Program-made: the position numbers and the translations under genes
Notes under the pieces: model-generated
Seen by the model: the letters and a program-made list of their open reading frames with translations, nothing else
Databases searched by the model: none
Told to the model about the DNA's origin: nothing
Source: Amycolatopsis aidingensis
GTDB taxonomy: Bacteria; Actinomycetota; Actinomycetes; Mycobacteriales; Pseudonocardiaceae
Length of the DNA: 64,000 bases
Direction: 5' to 3'
Assembly: GCF_018885265.1 (NCBI RefSeq)
Contig: NZ_CP076538.1
Location: 7,414,001-7,478,000, forward strand
Part shown: positions 27,246-35,178 of the stretch, piece by piece
Layout: each line of letters starts with the position of its first letter
How positions within the stretch are numbered: the first letter of the stretch is position 1

Positions 27246-29495
27246 ATGGGTGCTGTAGAGATCACGCTCGGCGCGATCGCAGTCGCGATCAGCATCGTCG
27301 CGTGGAGCATGTTCGTCCGCACGGTCCTGCGCATGGTCAAGACGATCCGGCTCGGGCAGCCCGACAGCAGCCGGAACGGGCCGTTCGGTCCACGGCTGAA
27401 GACCCTGATCAAGGAGTTCGCGGCACACACCAGGATGAACCGGCTCCGGCATGTCGGTCCGTGGCACTGGCTGGTGATGTGGGGCTTCCTGATCGGCTCG
27501 CTGGTGCTGTTCGAGGCCTACGGCGAGGTGTTCGACCCCGGCTTCCACTGGCCGATCATCGGCTCCTGGTCGATCTGGCTGCTGCTGGTCGAGCTGCTGG
27601 GCATCGGCACCGTGGCCGGCGGGATCGCGCTGGCGGTGATCCGCCAGCTGAACCACCCGCGGCGTGCCGACCGGCAGTCCCGGTTCGCCGGGTCGAACTT
27701 CGGGCAGGCCTACTTCGTCGAGGCCGTGGTGATCATCGAGGGTCTCGGCATCCTCGGGGTGAAGGCGTTCAAGACCGCCGCCGGGCTGGAGGACCCTGCC
27801 CTGTGGACCAGCTTCCTGACCGCACCGCTGGCCGAGATCCTGCCCACCGCGCCGGAATGGGTGTCGGTGATGGCCTTCGTCAAGCTGATGAGCGGCATGA
27901 TCTGGCTGATCGTGGTGGCCAGGAACATGACCATGGGCGTGGCCTGGCACCGGTTCAGCGCGTTCTTCAACATCTACTTCAAGCGCGAGGACGACGGCGG
28001 CACCGCGCTGGGCAAGCTCAAGCCGATGATGAGCGCCGGCAAGCCGCTGGACTTCGAGGAGGCCGACCCGGACAAGGACGTGTTCGGCGCCGGTCAGGTC
28101 GAGGACTTCAGCTGGAAGGGCTGGCTGGACTTCACCACCTGCACCGAGTGCGGCCGCTGCCAGTCCCAGTGCCCGGCGTGGAACACCGGCAAGCCGCTGT
28201 CCCCGAAGCTGCTGATCACCCAGCTGCGCGACCACGCCTACGCCAAGGCGCCGTACCTGCTCGCCGGTGGCAAGAAGGACATGACCGGCGAGGAGATCGG
28301 GCTCACCGGGGACGACCCGCACGCCGGGATCGACGTGCTGGCGCTGGCCGAGTCCGAGCGGCCGCTGGTCGGCGGGCCGGAGGAGAACGGGGTGATCGAC
28401 CCCGAGGTGCTGTGGTCCTGCACCTCCTGCGGGGCCTGCGTCGAGCAGTGCCCTGTCGACATCGAGCACGTGGACCACATCGTGGACATGCGCCGCTACC
28501 AGGTGATGATCGAGTCGAACTTCCCGACCGAGCTGAACGGGATGTTCAAGAACCTGGAGAACAAGGGCAACCCGTGGGGCCAGAACGCCAAGGACCGGCT
28601 GCAGTGGACCGAGGGCCTGGACTTCGAGGTGCCGGTGTTCGACGGCGACCTCGGGGATGCCGAGTACCTGTTCTGGGTCGGCTGCGCGGGCGCGTTCGAG
28701 GACAGGGCGAAGAAGACCACCCGCGCGGTGGCCGAGCTGCTGCACATCGCGGGCGTCAAGTACGCCGTGCTCGGCCCGGAGGAGACCTGCACCGGCGACC
28801 CTGCCCGGCGGGCGGGCAACGAGTTCGTGTTCCAGATGCTGGCCCAGCAGAACGTCGAGGTGCTGAACTCGGTGTTCGAGGACCGCGAGCCGCTGCAGCG
28901 CAAGATCGTGGTCACCTGTGCGCACTGCTTCAACACCCTGGCCAACGAGTACCCGGACCTCGGCGGTCAGTACCAGGTGGTGCACCACACCCAGCTGCTG
29001 AACCGGCTGGTGCGGGAGAAGCGGTTGGTGCCGGTGGCGCCGATCGCCGATGACGTGACCTACCACGACCCGTGCTACCTGGGCAGGCACAACAAGGTGT
29101 ACGAGGCCCCGCGTGAGCTGGTCGGTGCCTCCGGGGCGCAGTTCCGCGAGATGCCGCGGCACGGGGACCGCTCGATGTGCTGCGGCGCGGGCGGCGCGCG
29201 GATGTGGATGGAAGAGAAGATCGGCAAGCGGATCAACGTGGACCGGGTGGACGAGGCGCTGGGCACCGCGCCATCGAAGATCGCCACCGGCTGCCCGTTC
29301 TGCCGGGTGATGCTGAACGACGGGGTGACCGCGCGGCAGAGCGACGGCAAGGCAGGCGAGAACGTCGAGGTCGTGGACGTGGCGCAGCTGCTGCTGTCCT
29401 CGGTCAAGCGCAAGGAGGACCCCGCCCCGGTGCCCGCCGGGGCCCCGGAGATCGGGGACGAGGCGGAACCTGCCGAGGAAGGCAAGCAGGTCTAG
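27246..29495 (+). CDS. Membrane-bound CCG-domain Fe-S oxidoreductase
   Basis: A 749-residue protein with an N-terminal membrane part (about six hydrophobic segments, residues 1-235) of the NarI/HdrE type. Two [4Fe-4S] motifs follow, CTECGRCQSQCP from residue 299 and CTSCGACVEQCP from residue 392. Two cysteine-rich CCG-type domains complete it, the last with DPCYLGRHN and MCCGAGGARM. This layout is shared by heterodisulfide-reductase-related proteins and by the large mycobacterial Fe-S reductase of the Rv0338c type. It probably moves electrons between a cytoplasmic donor and the quinone pool; the partner is unknown. Confidence 0.92.
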   Translation: MGAVEITLGAIAVAISIVAWSMFVRTVLRMVKTIRLGQPDSSRNGPFGPRLKTLIKEFAAHTRMNRLRHVGPWHWLVMWGFLIGSLVLFEAYGEVFDPGFHWPIIGSWSIWLLLVELLGIGTVAGGIALAVIRQLNHPRRADRQSRFAGSNFGQAYFVEAVVIIEGLGILGVKAFKTAAGLEDPALWTSFLTAPLAEILPTAPEWVSVMAFVKLMSGMIWLIVVARNMTMGVAWHRFSAFFNIYFKREDDGGTALGKLKPMMSAGKPLDFEEADPDKDVFGAGQVEDFSWKGWLDFTTCTECGRCQSQCPAWNTGKPLSPKLLITQLRDHAYAKAPYLLAGGKKDMTGEEIGLTGDDPHAGIDVLALAESERPLVGGPEENGVIDPEVLWSCTSCGACVEQCPVDIEHVDHIVDMRRYQVMIESNFPTELNGMFKNLENKGNPWGQNAKDRLQWTEGLDFEVPVFDGDLGDAEYLFWVGCAGAFEDRAKKTTRAVAELLHIAGVKYAVLGPEETCTGDPARRAGNEFVFQMLAQQNVEVLNSVFEDREPLQRKIVVTCAHCFNTLANEYPDLGGQYQVVHHTQLLNRLVREKRLVPVAPIADDVTYHDPCYLGRHNKVYEAPRELVGASGAQFREMPRHGDRSMCCGAGGARMWMEEKIGKRINVDRVDEALGTAPSKIATGCPFCRVMLNDGVTARQSDGKAGENVEVVDVAQLLLSSVKRKEDPAPVPAGAPEIGDEAEPAEEGKQV

Positions 29496-30838
29496 CCACG
29501 GGGTAGCCGGACCAGGAACCGCGCCCCGCCGAGCGGGCTGTCGGTCACGGTCACCTCGCCGCCGTGCTGGGTGGCGATGGCGTACACGATGGCGAGGCCG
29601 AGGCCGGTACCACCGTCCTTGCGTGCCCGCGCCTCGTCCAGCCGCACGAAGGGTTCGAACACCGCCCTGCGGTTCGCCGGGGCGATCCCGGGGCCGTCGT
29701 CGTCCACCTCGAGGACGGCGGTGTCCCGGGTGGCGTGCAGGTGCAGGTCGACCCTGCTGCCCGCATGCCGGACGGCGTTGCGCAGCAGGTTGTCCACCAG
29801 CCGCCGCAGCCCGTCCTCGTCCCCGGTGACCAGCAGGGAGTCCGGCGCGCGGGTCCGTACCGGGATCTCGCCGGTCGCCGCGAGGTCGGTGCCCGCCTCC
29901 CGGAGCAGCGCGGCCAGGTCGAGGTCGGCCGGTTGCCCGCCCCCTGCGTCCTCGGCTCGCGCGATCGTCAGCAGTTGCTCCGCCGTGTGTTCCAGCCGCC
30001 CCTGCGCCCGCAGGCTGCGCGCGAGCACCCTGGGCAGGTCGGCGGGATCGTTGCGGCGCGCGGCGACCTCGAGGGTGGTGCGCAGGGTGGCCAGCGGGCT
30101 GAGCAGTTCGTGTGCGGCGTCGGCGAGGAACCGGCGCTGCCTGCGTACCCCGGCGGCCGAGCGTTGCAGCAGGTCGTCCAGGGTGGCGATGAGGGTTTCG
30201 AGCTCGGTGCCAGCCGATGTCGCCTCGAGCCGCGGCGGCGGGTAGCTGTCGGCGGCCTCGGCCGCCTGCCTGCGCAGCCGGTCCACCGGCCGCAGGGACC
30301 TGCCGAGCGCCAGCCAGACCAGCACCCAGATACCCGCGGCGAGCAGTGGAACGGCCAGCACGGCGATTGTCGTCACCGTGCCGACCGCCTGCTGGACATC
30401 GGCCAGCGGGGCGGCGATCAGCACCCGCACCGCGCCGCTTTCCTGGTGGATCAGCCATCCCGCACCGAGCTTGGCGAAATCGGACGTGCCGGTGACCCAC
30501 CCCGGTCCCGGTGGTGGGGTGCCGGGATCGGCGTGGATATCGATCCGCTCCAGGTCGGCCGACTGCCGGACGGCGTGCCGGGAGGCCGCCAGCAGAGTCC
30601 CGTCCGGGCGGCTGACCCGGAGCAGCCGCTCGGTGGTGCGCGCGTCCACCAGGGTGCGCAGTGCATCCGGGTCGGCAGCACGGCGCGCGAGGGCCTCCGC
30701 CTCCGTGGCGAGGTCGGCCACCAGCCGTTCGCGCAGGGAGTGCTCGGTGGCGGCTGCGAACGCCCAGGCGCCCAGCGCCAGCCCAAGAACCGCGATCAGC
30801 GTGGCGGCCACGCTGACCCGCATCCGCAGGGTGCGCAT
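29492..30838 (-). CDS. Sensor histidine kinase
   Basis: The 448-residue protein has two membrane helices (about residues 8-28 and 150-172) flanking an extracytoplasmic sensor. A HAMP-like linker and a HisKA domain with the phospho-acceptor in DAAHELLSPLATLR follow. The HATPase domain has DNLLRNAVRHAG (N-box), DDGPGIA and GTGLGLAIV. The start ATG 30838 overlaps the response regulator stop (TGATG), so the two genes are co-translated. The signal is unknown. Its 3' end meets the convergent Fe-S oxidoreductase gene. Confidence 0.95.
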   Translation of the reverse strand: MRTLRMRVSVAATLIAVLGLALGAWAFAAATEHSLRERLVADLATEAEALARRAADPDALRTLVDARTTERLLRVSRPDGTLLAASRHAVRQSADLERIDIHADPGTPPPGPGWVTGTSDFAKLGAGWLIHQESGAVRVLIAAPLADVQQAVGTVTTIAVLAVPLLAAGIWVLVWLALGRSLRPVDRLRRQAAEAADSYPPPRLEATSAGTELETLIATLDDLLQRSAAGVRRQRRFLADAAHELLSPLATLRTTLEVAARRNDPADLPRVLARSLRAQGRLEHTAEQLLTIARAEDAGGGQPADLDLAALLREAGTDLAATGEIPVRTRAPDSLLVTGDEDGLRRLVDNLLRNAVRHAGSRVDLHLHATRDTAVLEVDDDGPGIAPANRRAVFEPFVRLDEARARKDGGTGLGLAIVYAIATQHGGEVTVTDSPLGGARFLVRLPRG

Positions 30839-31512
30839 CACCGCTCGGCTTCGATCAGGTAGCCGACCCCGCGCACGGTCCGGATGGTGTGCAGCCCGAA
30901 CGGCCGGTCCACCTTGTTGCGCAGGTATCCGATGTAGACGTCCAGGATGCCGGGGTTGCCGTCGAAGTCCCAGCCCCAGACCCGGTCGCGCAGCTCGTGC
31001 CGGGGCACCACCGTGCCCGGCCGTTCCAGCAGCGCGTGCAGCAACGTGAACTCCCGCGCCGAAAGGCTGATCTCGGTACCGGCCCGGCGGCAGGTGCGCA
31101 GCCGGAGGTCGAGTTCGAGGTCACCGGCCCGCACCGGCGGGAGGGTGTTCGCCCGTGGCCGCCGGATCAGTGCCCGCAGCCGGGCCACCAGCACCGAGAA
31201 GTCGAAGGGCTTGCCGAGGAAGTCATCGGCGCCAAGGTCGAGTGCGTCCCGCTCGTCGCGTGCCGCGTTGCGCACGGTGAGCATGAGCACCGGGGTCCAG
31301 CCGCCCGCCCGGCGCAGCTCCTGGCAGACGGCGAAACCGTCCATCCCGGGCAGCAGCACGTCCAGCACGATGGCGCTGTAGTTGCCCTCCCGGGCCAGCC
31401 ACAGGGCCTCCCGGCCGTCGTGCACCACGTCGACGGTGAACCCTTCGTCGGTGAGTCCCTCGGCGATCGCCTCGGCAAGCGCCTCCTCATCGTCGACCAC
31501 AAGAATCCGCAC
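30838..31512 (-). CDS. OmpR-family response regulator
   Basis: The 224-residue protein has a receiver domain with acidic pocket D7/D8, phospho-acceptor D51, T79 and K101. A C-terminal OmpR/PhoB winged helix (SAREFTLLHALLERPG, GILDVYIGYLRNKVD, IRTVRGVGYLI) follows. It pairs with the overlapping kinase. The serine hydrolase gene 24 bp upstream on the same strand may be in the same transcript. Confidence 0.96.
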   Translation of the reverse strand: MRILVVDDEEALAEAIAEGLTDEGFTVDVVHDGREALWLAREGNYSAIVLDVLLPGMDGFAVCQELRRAGGWTPVLMLTVRNAARDERDALDLGADDFLGKPFDFSVLVARLRALIRRPRANTLPPVRAGDLELDLRLRTCRRAGTEISLSAREFTLLHALLERPGTVVPRHELRDRVWGWDFDGNPGILDVYIGYLRNKVDRPFGLHTIRTVRGVGYLIEAER

Positions 31513-31536
31513 AGGGCCTCCAGCTGCCGCCCGGCC

Positions 31537-32586
31537 TCAGCCGGCAAGCAGTTGCGCCAGCACCAGGCCGACCTCGGTGGTGATCTCATCCTCGGGCGAG
31601 TTCGCGTTACTGGCAACGACGAGCACCGCCCTCGGCCGCTCCAGCTGCACGATGGTCGCGCCGAAGCCGAAGTCGTTCAGCCCGCTGGTGCCGCGCCCGC
31701 GCACCCCGTCCACGGTCTGCTCGGGGGCGACGGCATCGAGCAGCAGCCGCGTGGACTCCGGTCGCAGCAAAGTGGACTCCCGCAGGGCCTGCCACCAGGT
31801 GCGCAGGTCGCGCACGGTGGCTGCGATCCCGCCCCCGCCGAGCAAGGCCCAGGTCGGCTCCCAGTACGCCGGGTTGTTCCGGCCGTGCACCGAGCCCTCG
31901 TACCCGGTGGCCACCGGGATGGCGCGCAGCGTCTCGCTGCCGTAGAAACCGGTGTGCTCCAGGCCCGCCGCGGCGAACAGGTCCCCGACCACGGCGGTGA
32001 ACGTCCTGCCGGTGACCTCCTCCACCAGGATCGCGGCGAGGGTGTAGCCGGAGTTGGAGTAGGCCTCCCCGGTACCCGGCCGGAACTTCAGTTCCTGGCC
32101 GAGGATTCGCCGCAACGCCGCCGCACGGCTCATCGGCTCGAAATCGCCCTCGGTGTCGTGGTACTCGGCCAGCCCCGAGGTGTGTTCGAGCAGTTGCCGC
32201 ACGGTGATCTCCCGCTTGTCCGCGGGCACCTCGGCGAGCAGTTCGCCGAGGGTGGTCTCCGGCCCGAGGAGTCCCCCGTCGACAAGACGCAGCACGGCCG
32301 CGGCGGTGAAGCTCTTGGCGATCGAGCCGATGTCGAAGGCGGTGCCCACCTCGTTACCGGTACCCGTCTTCCGGTCGGCAAGGCCCAGGGCGTGGGCATC
32401 AGTCCCGCCCGGATGGTCGGCCAGGAAGGCGCCGCTGAAGCCGGTGTCCCGCAGGTGCTCGGCGTAGCCGGAGATGGTGCTGACGCCGTCCGGCACGGGT
32501 GGCAGCGATGGCCCGCAGGCGGCGACGGTGCCGAGGACCAGGAGGGACGCGGCCAACCGGATGCCAAGGGAGTGCGCTCGTCTCAT
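31537..32586 (-). CDS. Beta-lactamase-family serine hydrolase lipoprotein
   Basis: The 349-residue protein has a lipoprotein signal (VAAC, Cys near residue 24). It carries the class C beta-lactamase/DD-peptidase fold motifs: SIAKS (SxxK, catalytic Ser) near residue 88 and YSNSGY (YxN) near residue 171. A GTSG-like segment sits in the place of the third motif. It may act on peptidoglycan peptides or esters. Its position directly upstream of the two-component genes suggests a role as part of, or target of, an envelope-sensing unit. Confidence 0.88.
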   Translation of the reverse strand: MRRAHSLGIRLAASLLVLGTVAACGPSLPPVPDGVSTISGYAEHLRDTGFSGAFLADHPGGTDAHALGLADRKTGTGNEVGTAFDIGSIAKSFTAAAVLRLVDGGLLGPETTLGELLAEVPADKREITVRQLLEHTSGLAEYHDTEGDFEPMSRAAALRRILGQELKFRPGTGEAYSNSGYTLAAILVEEVTGRTFTAVVGDLFAAAGLEHTGFYGSETLRAIPVATGYEGSVHGRNNPAYWEPTWALLGGGGIAATVRDLRTWWQALRESTLLRPESTRLLLDAVAPEQTVDGVRGRGTSGLNDFGFGATIVQLERPRAVLVVASNANSPEDEITTEVGLVLAQLLAG

Positions 32587-32753
32587 GGCCTGGGAGTGTG
32601 CTCACCACTCGCCAAGAACAGCCCAAGAACACCGCGGGTGACAACGGTGGGGTGGGCCCTACCGCGGATTGCGGTGCCGTCCCCAGTGTGTTCGGGGCTC
32701 GTGCCGAGCAGGCTCTGTGCTGTCTGATTCACAGCGGAGCTGGGGAGCCTGTC

Positions 32754-33734
32754 TTGTCTTCTGTCCTGCACACCACTCGCGGCTGGCACCGGCCGTTGCT
32801 GGTGAACACCGCGCTGATGCTGTCCCTGGTCGTGGCGTCGATCGTGGGCCTGCTGGTGGACGACCGGATGTTGCTCGGCGAGTCGGTCTGGGTGAAACCG
32901 CTGAAGTTCGGCCTGTCCTTCGCCGTGTACGCGGCCACCCTTGCCTGGCTGCTGAGCCGGCTCACCAGGGCAAGGCGGTTCGGCTGGTGGGTGGGCACGG
33001 TGTTCGCCGTGGTCGGGGTGATCGAGGTCGGTGTGGTCGCCTTCGCCGCGGCACGCGGCACCTTCAGCCACTTCAACCACAGCGCGGAACCGGCCAACCA
33101 GGCCGTGCAGATGATCTTCAACCTGGGCGTTCCCGGGATCTTCGTGGCCAACCTGATCATCGCGGTGCTGGTGCTGTTCCAGCGCACCGGAGACCGGGCA
33201 CTGACCATGGCGATCCGCACCGGGCTCGCGATCTCCACGGTGGGCATGTTCCTGGCGTTCTGGATCGTGGCGGTGAACACCGAAGGCCCCCGGCAGGTGA
33301 CCGACGCGCGCGGCGAGACCGTGCCGATGGAGGGCGGCCACGGGATCGGCGTCCCGGACGGCAACGGCCTGCCGATCCTGCACTGGAGCACCGAGGGCGG
33401 GGATATGCGGGTGCCGCACTTCGTGGGGCTGCACGGCATCCAGGTGATGTTGCTGCTGGCGGTCGGGCTGAGCGCGCTGGCCAGGAGATACGGCTGGCTG
33501 CGGGACGAGCGGACGCGGGCCAGGCTGATCGGGGTCGGCGCGGCCGGCCACTCCGGACTGCTGGCGGTGGTGACCTGGCAGGCCATGCGCGGCCAGTCGC
33601 TGATCCATCCGGACGCCGCCACCCTGACCGCGTTGGTCACCGTGGTGGTGCTCACCGGCCTGGGAGTGGCCACAGTGGTCGCCGCGGCGAAACGCGCCGC
33701 ATCGCGACCGGAAGAACCGACGCTGACCGGATAG
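32754..33734 (+). CDS. Polytopic membrane protein of unknown function (326 aa)
   Basis: I chose the rare TTG start at 32754 because GGGGAG lies six bases upstream and the preceding frame has poor composition. The protein has about eight hydrophobic segments spread over its length, with a soluble extracytoplasmic loop near residues 190-220 (TEGPRQVTDARGETVPMEGG). A His-containing segment (HFVGLHGIQ) lies after the loop. I do not recognise the family with certainty. It is monocistronic, ending at a strong bidirectional terminator. Confidence 0.75.
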   Translation: MSSVLHTTRGWHRPLLVNTALMLSLVVASIVGLLVDDRMLLGESVWVKPLKFGLSFAVYAATLAWLLSRLTRARRFGWWVGTVFAVVGVIEVGVVAFAAARGTFSHFNHSAEPANQAVQMIFNLGVPGIFVANLIIAVLVLFQRTGDRALTMAIRTGLAISTVGMFLAFWIVAVNTEGPRQVTDARGETVPMEGGHGIGVPDGNGLPILHWSTEGGDMRVPHFVGLHGIQVMLLLAVGLSALARRYGWLRDERTRARLIGVGAAGHSGLLAVVTWQAMRGQSLIHPDAATLTALVTVVVLTGLGVATVVAAAKRAASRPEEPTLTG

Positions 33735-33740
33735 CTCGCG

Positions 33741-33783
33741 AACGAAGGCTGCCCCCGGGATCGTCCCGGGGGCAGCCTTCGTT
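33741..33783. terminator. Strong bidirectional terminator
   Basis: A perfect 20-bp stem (33741-33760 with 33764-33783) closes a three-base loop. It sits between convergent genes, and the A/T ends of the stem work as short tracts in both directions. Confidence 0.92.
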
Positions 33784-33785
33784 GT

Positions 33786-33977
33786 TCAGGTCCTCACGGC
33801 CGCCAGGAACGCGGACCAGCCATCGGCCGGGACGGTCAGCATGCCGCCATCGGGGTCCTTGGAATCCCGGATCCCGACGATCCGCGGGCGGTGGGCGACC
33901 TCGACGCACTCGTTGGAAGCGCTACCGCTGTAGCTGCTCGTGCGCCACTCGGCGCCGGCCAGGTCGGAAACGGGCAT
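33786..33977 (-). CDS. DUF397 domain protein
   Basis: A 63-residue protein with the DUF397 pattern: WRTSSYSGSASNECVEVA, then VGIRDSKDPDGGML and a final WSAFLAAVR. DUF397 proteins are encoded beside XRE-DUF5753 regulators throughout actinobacteria and are thought to be their antagonists or partners. The partner lies 16 bp upstream on the same strand. Confidence 0.95.
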   Translation of the reverse strand: MPVSDLAGAEWRTSSYSGSASNECVEVAHRPRIVGIRDSKDPDGGMLTVPADGWSAFLAAVRT

Positions 33978-33993
33978 ACGTGCTCCACTCGAA

Positions 33994-34872
33994 TCAGGTT
34001 GTCGTGCTCGGCAGCGCGGAAATGAACTCCACGGTCTCCCGTGGACTCATCGCGACGTTCCGCAGGCTGTCGAAGGCAAGGCTATACGGCTGCACGTCCT
34101 CGGCTCGTTCCAAATACACCCCGCGACCGAGTAGCTCCACGTAGCCGACGTCGGAGTCGGTCGGGCTCCCGTCGAAACCAAGGATGCTGAACGGCACGCT
34201 CATCGCCGGGTAGGCACCCGCACCTGCCGGGATCACCCGTAGCTCCACATTGGGCAGCTCGGCCAGCTCCAGCAGCCGCCCGCGTTGCCGCCGCATGACT
34301 TCCGGACCCCCCACCTCGACATGCAGGACGGCCTCGGTCAGGATCGCCTCCACCTCCAGCGGGGTGTCGTCGGTCAACCGGCCCTGCCGATGCATCCGGG
34401 CATCCAGCCGGTCCTGCTCGGCCTCCGCCGGCAGCGGCGGCACGGAAGCATGTTGCAGCGCGGCGGTGTAGTCGCGGGTCTGGAACAGTCCGGGCACCAC
34501 GTCCAATTTGAAGGTGCGCACGTTCGTCGCCTCCGACTCCAGCTGCACGTAGTCGAGTACGTCGGCGTCCAGCGCGCCCTCCTGGACCGACTCCCACCAG
34601 CCCGGAGCCTGGGCAATCTGCGCGCTGTTGAACAGGGCCTCGCGTTCCTCCTCGTCGATGCCGTACACCAGCGCCAGGGTCACCACGTCCGCTGGCCGGA
34701 TCGGCGGGGTCGCGGCCTCCAACCTGGACTGCTTCGCCCTGGACCAGCCAGCCCGAGCGGCGACATCCTCCTGCTTGTACTCGGTCCGGGCACGCCACTC
34801 GCGCAGTACGCGGGCGATCCGTCGCAGCCGAACGCTGGGCGCTGGGGCCTCCGTGACCGGACCGTCGCTCAT
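33994..34872 (-). CDS. XRE regulator with DUF5753 domain
   Basis: The 292-residue protein has an N-terminal Cro/CI HTH (YKQEDVAARAGWSRAKQSRLEA, about residues 32-53) and a DUF5753 C-terminal domain with VVPGLFQTRDYTAALQ and LRVIPAGAGAYPAM. It belongs to the WhiJ-like family controlling development and secondary metabolism in actinomycetes. The ATG at 34872 follows AGGAGG. A perfect 14-bp palindrome upstream is a likely operator. Confidence 0.93.
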   Translation of the reverse strand: MSDGPVTEAPAPSVRLRRIARVLREWRARTEYKQEDVAARAGWSRAKQSRLEAATPPIRPADVVTLALVYGIDEEEREALFNSAQIAQAPGWWESVQEGALDADVLDYVQLESEATNVRTFKLDVVPGLFQTRDYTAALQHASVPPLPAEAEQDRLDARMHRQGRLTDDTPLEVEAILTEAVLHVEVGGPEVMRRQRGRLLELAELPNVELRVIPAGAGAYPAMSVPFSILGFDGSPTDSDVGYVELLGRGVYLERAEDVQPYSLAFDSLRNVAMSPRETVEFISALPSTTT

Positions 34873-35178
34873 CCGTGCCTCCTGCGGGTCTGTCCCGGTG
34901 AACGCGGTGAGCGTAACGAAGTGGCGGACAGTCTCACGTTCATCCGTCTGAGTGGTGCTGAGAATTCTCAGTATGGTCGCTGTTGCAATCAAACGATGCG
35001 TACATGATGGTTGACGGGTACAGGCGCGGAGCAGGCGAGCCGACGATCGCCGCCGTGCCCGGCGGACCCACAGCGCCGGGCATCCGCGGGTGGCACGTGT
35101 CGAGCCGGAAGGGACGCGACCCCTGGCTCCACGTGCCGCCCGCCCCGAGGTCGTCGTCAACGCCCAGACCTCGTGCCC
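34873..35178. promoter_or_regulatory. Intergenic region with a perfect palindrome CTGAGAATTCTCAG
   Basis: The 306 bp between the XRE gene and the 3' end of the CHAT gene contain the 14-bp perfect palindrome CTGAGAATTCTCAG at 34958-34971. It lies about 86 bp upstream of the XRE start and is a good candidate for autoregulation. The rest, toward 35178, holds no supported gene. Confidence 0.55.

Noticed and set aside
27174..30500. Very long minus-strand open frame of 1108 codons
   Set aside because: It runs opposite to the Fe-S oxidoreductase gene and partly through the kinase gene in another frame. Composition is His/Arg/Gly/Pro-rich as in high-GC shadows. The plus-strand gene has clear cysteine motifs.
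33741..33783. Perfect inverted repeat considered as a transposon end or insertion remnant
   Set aside because: It is a single hairpin with a 3-bp loop between convergent gene ends, so it is a terminator.
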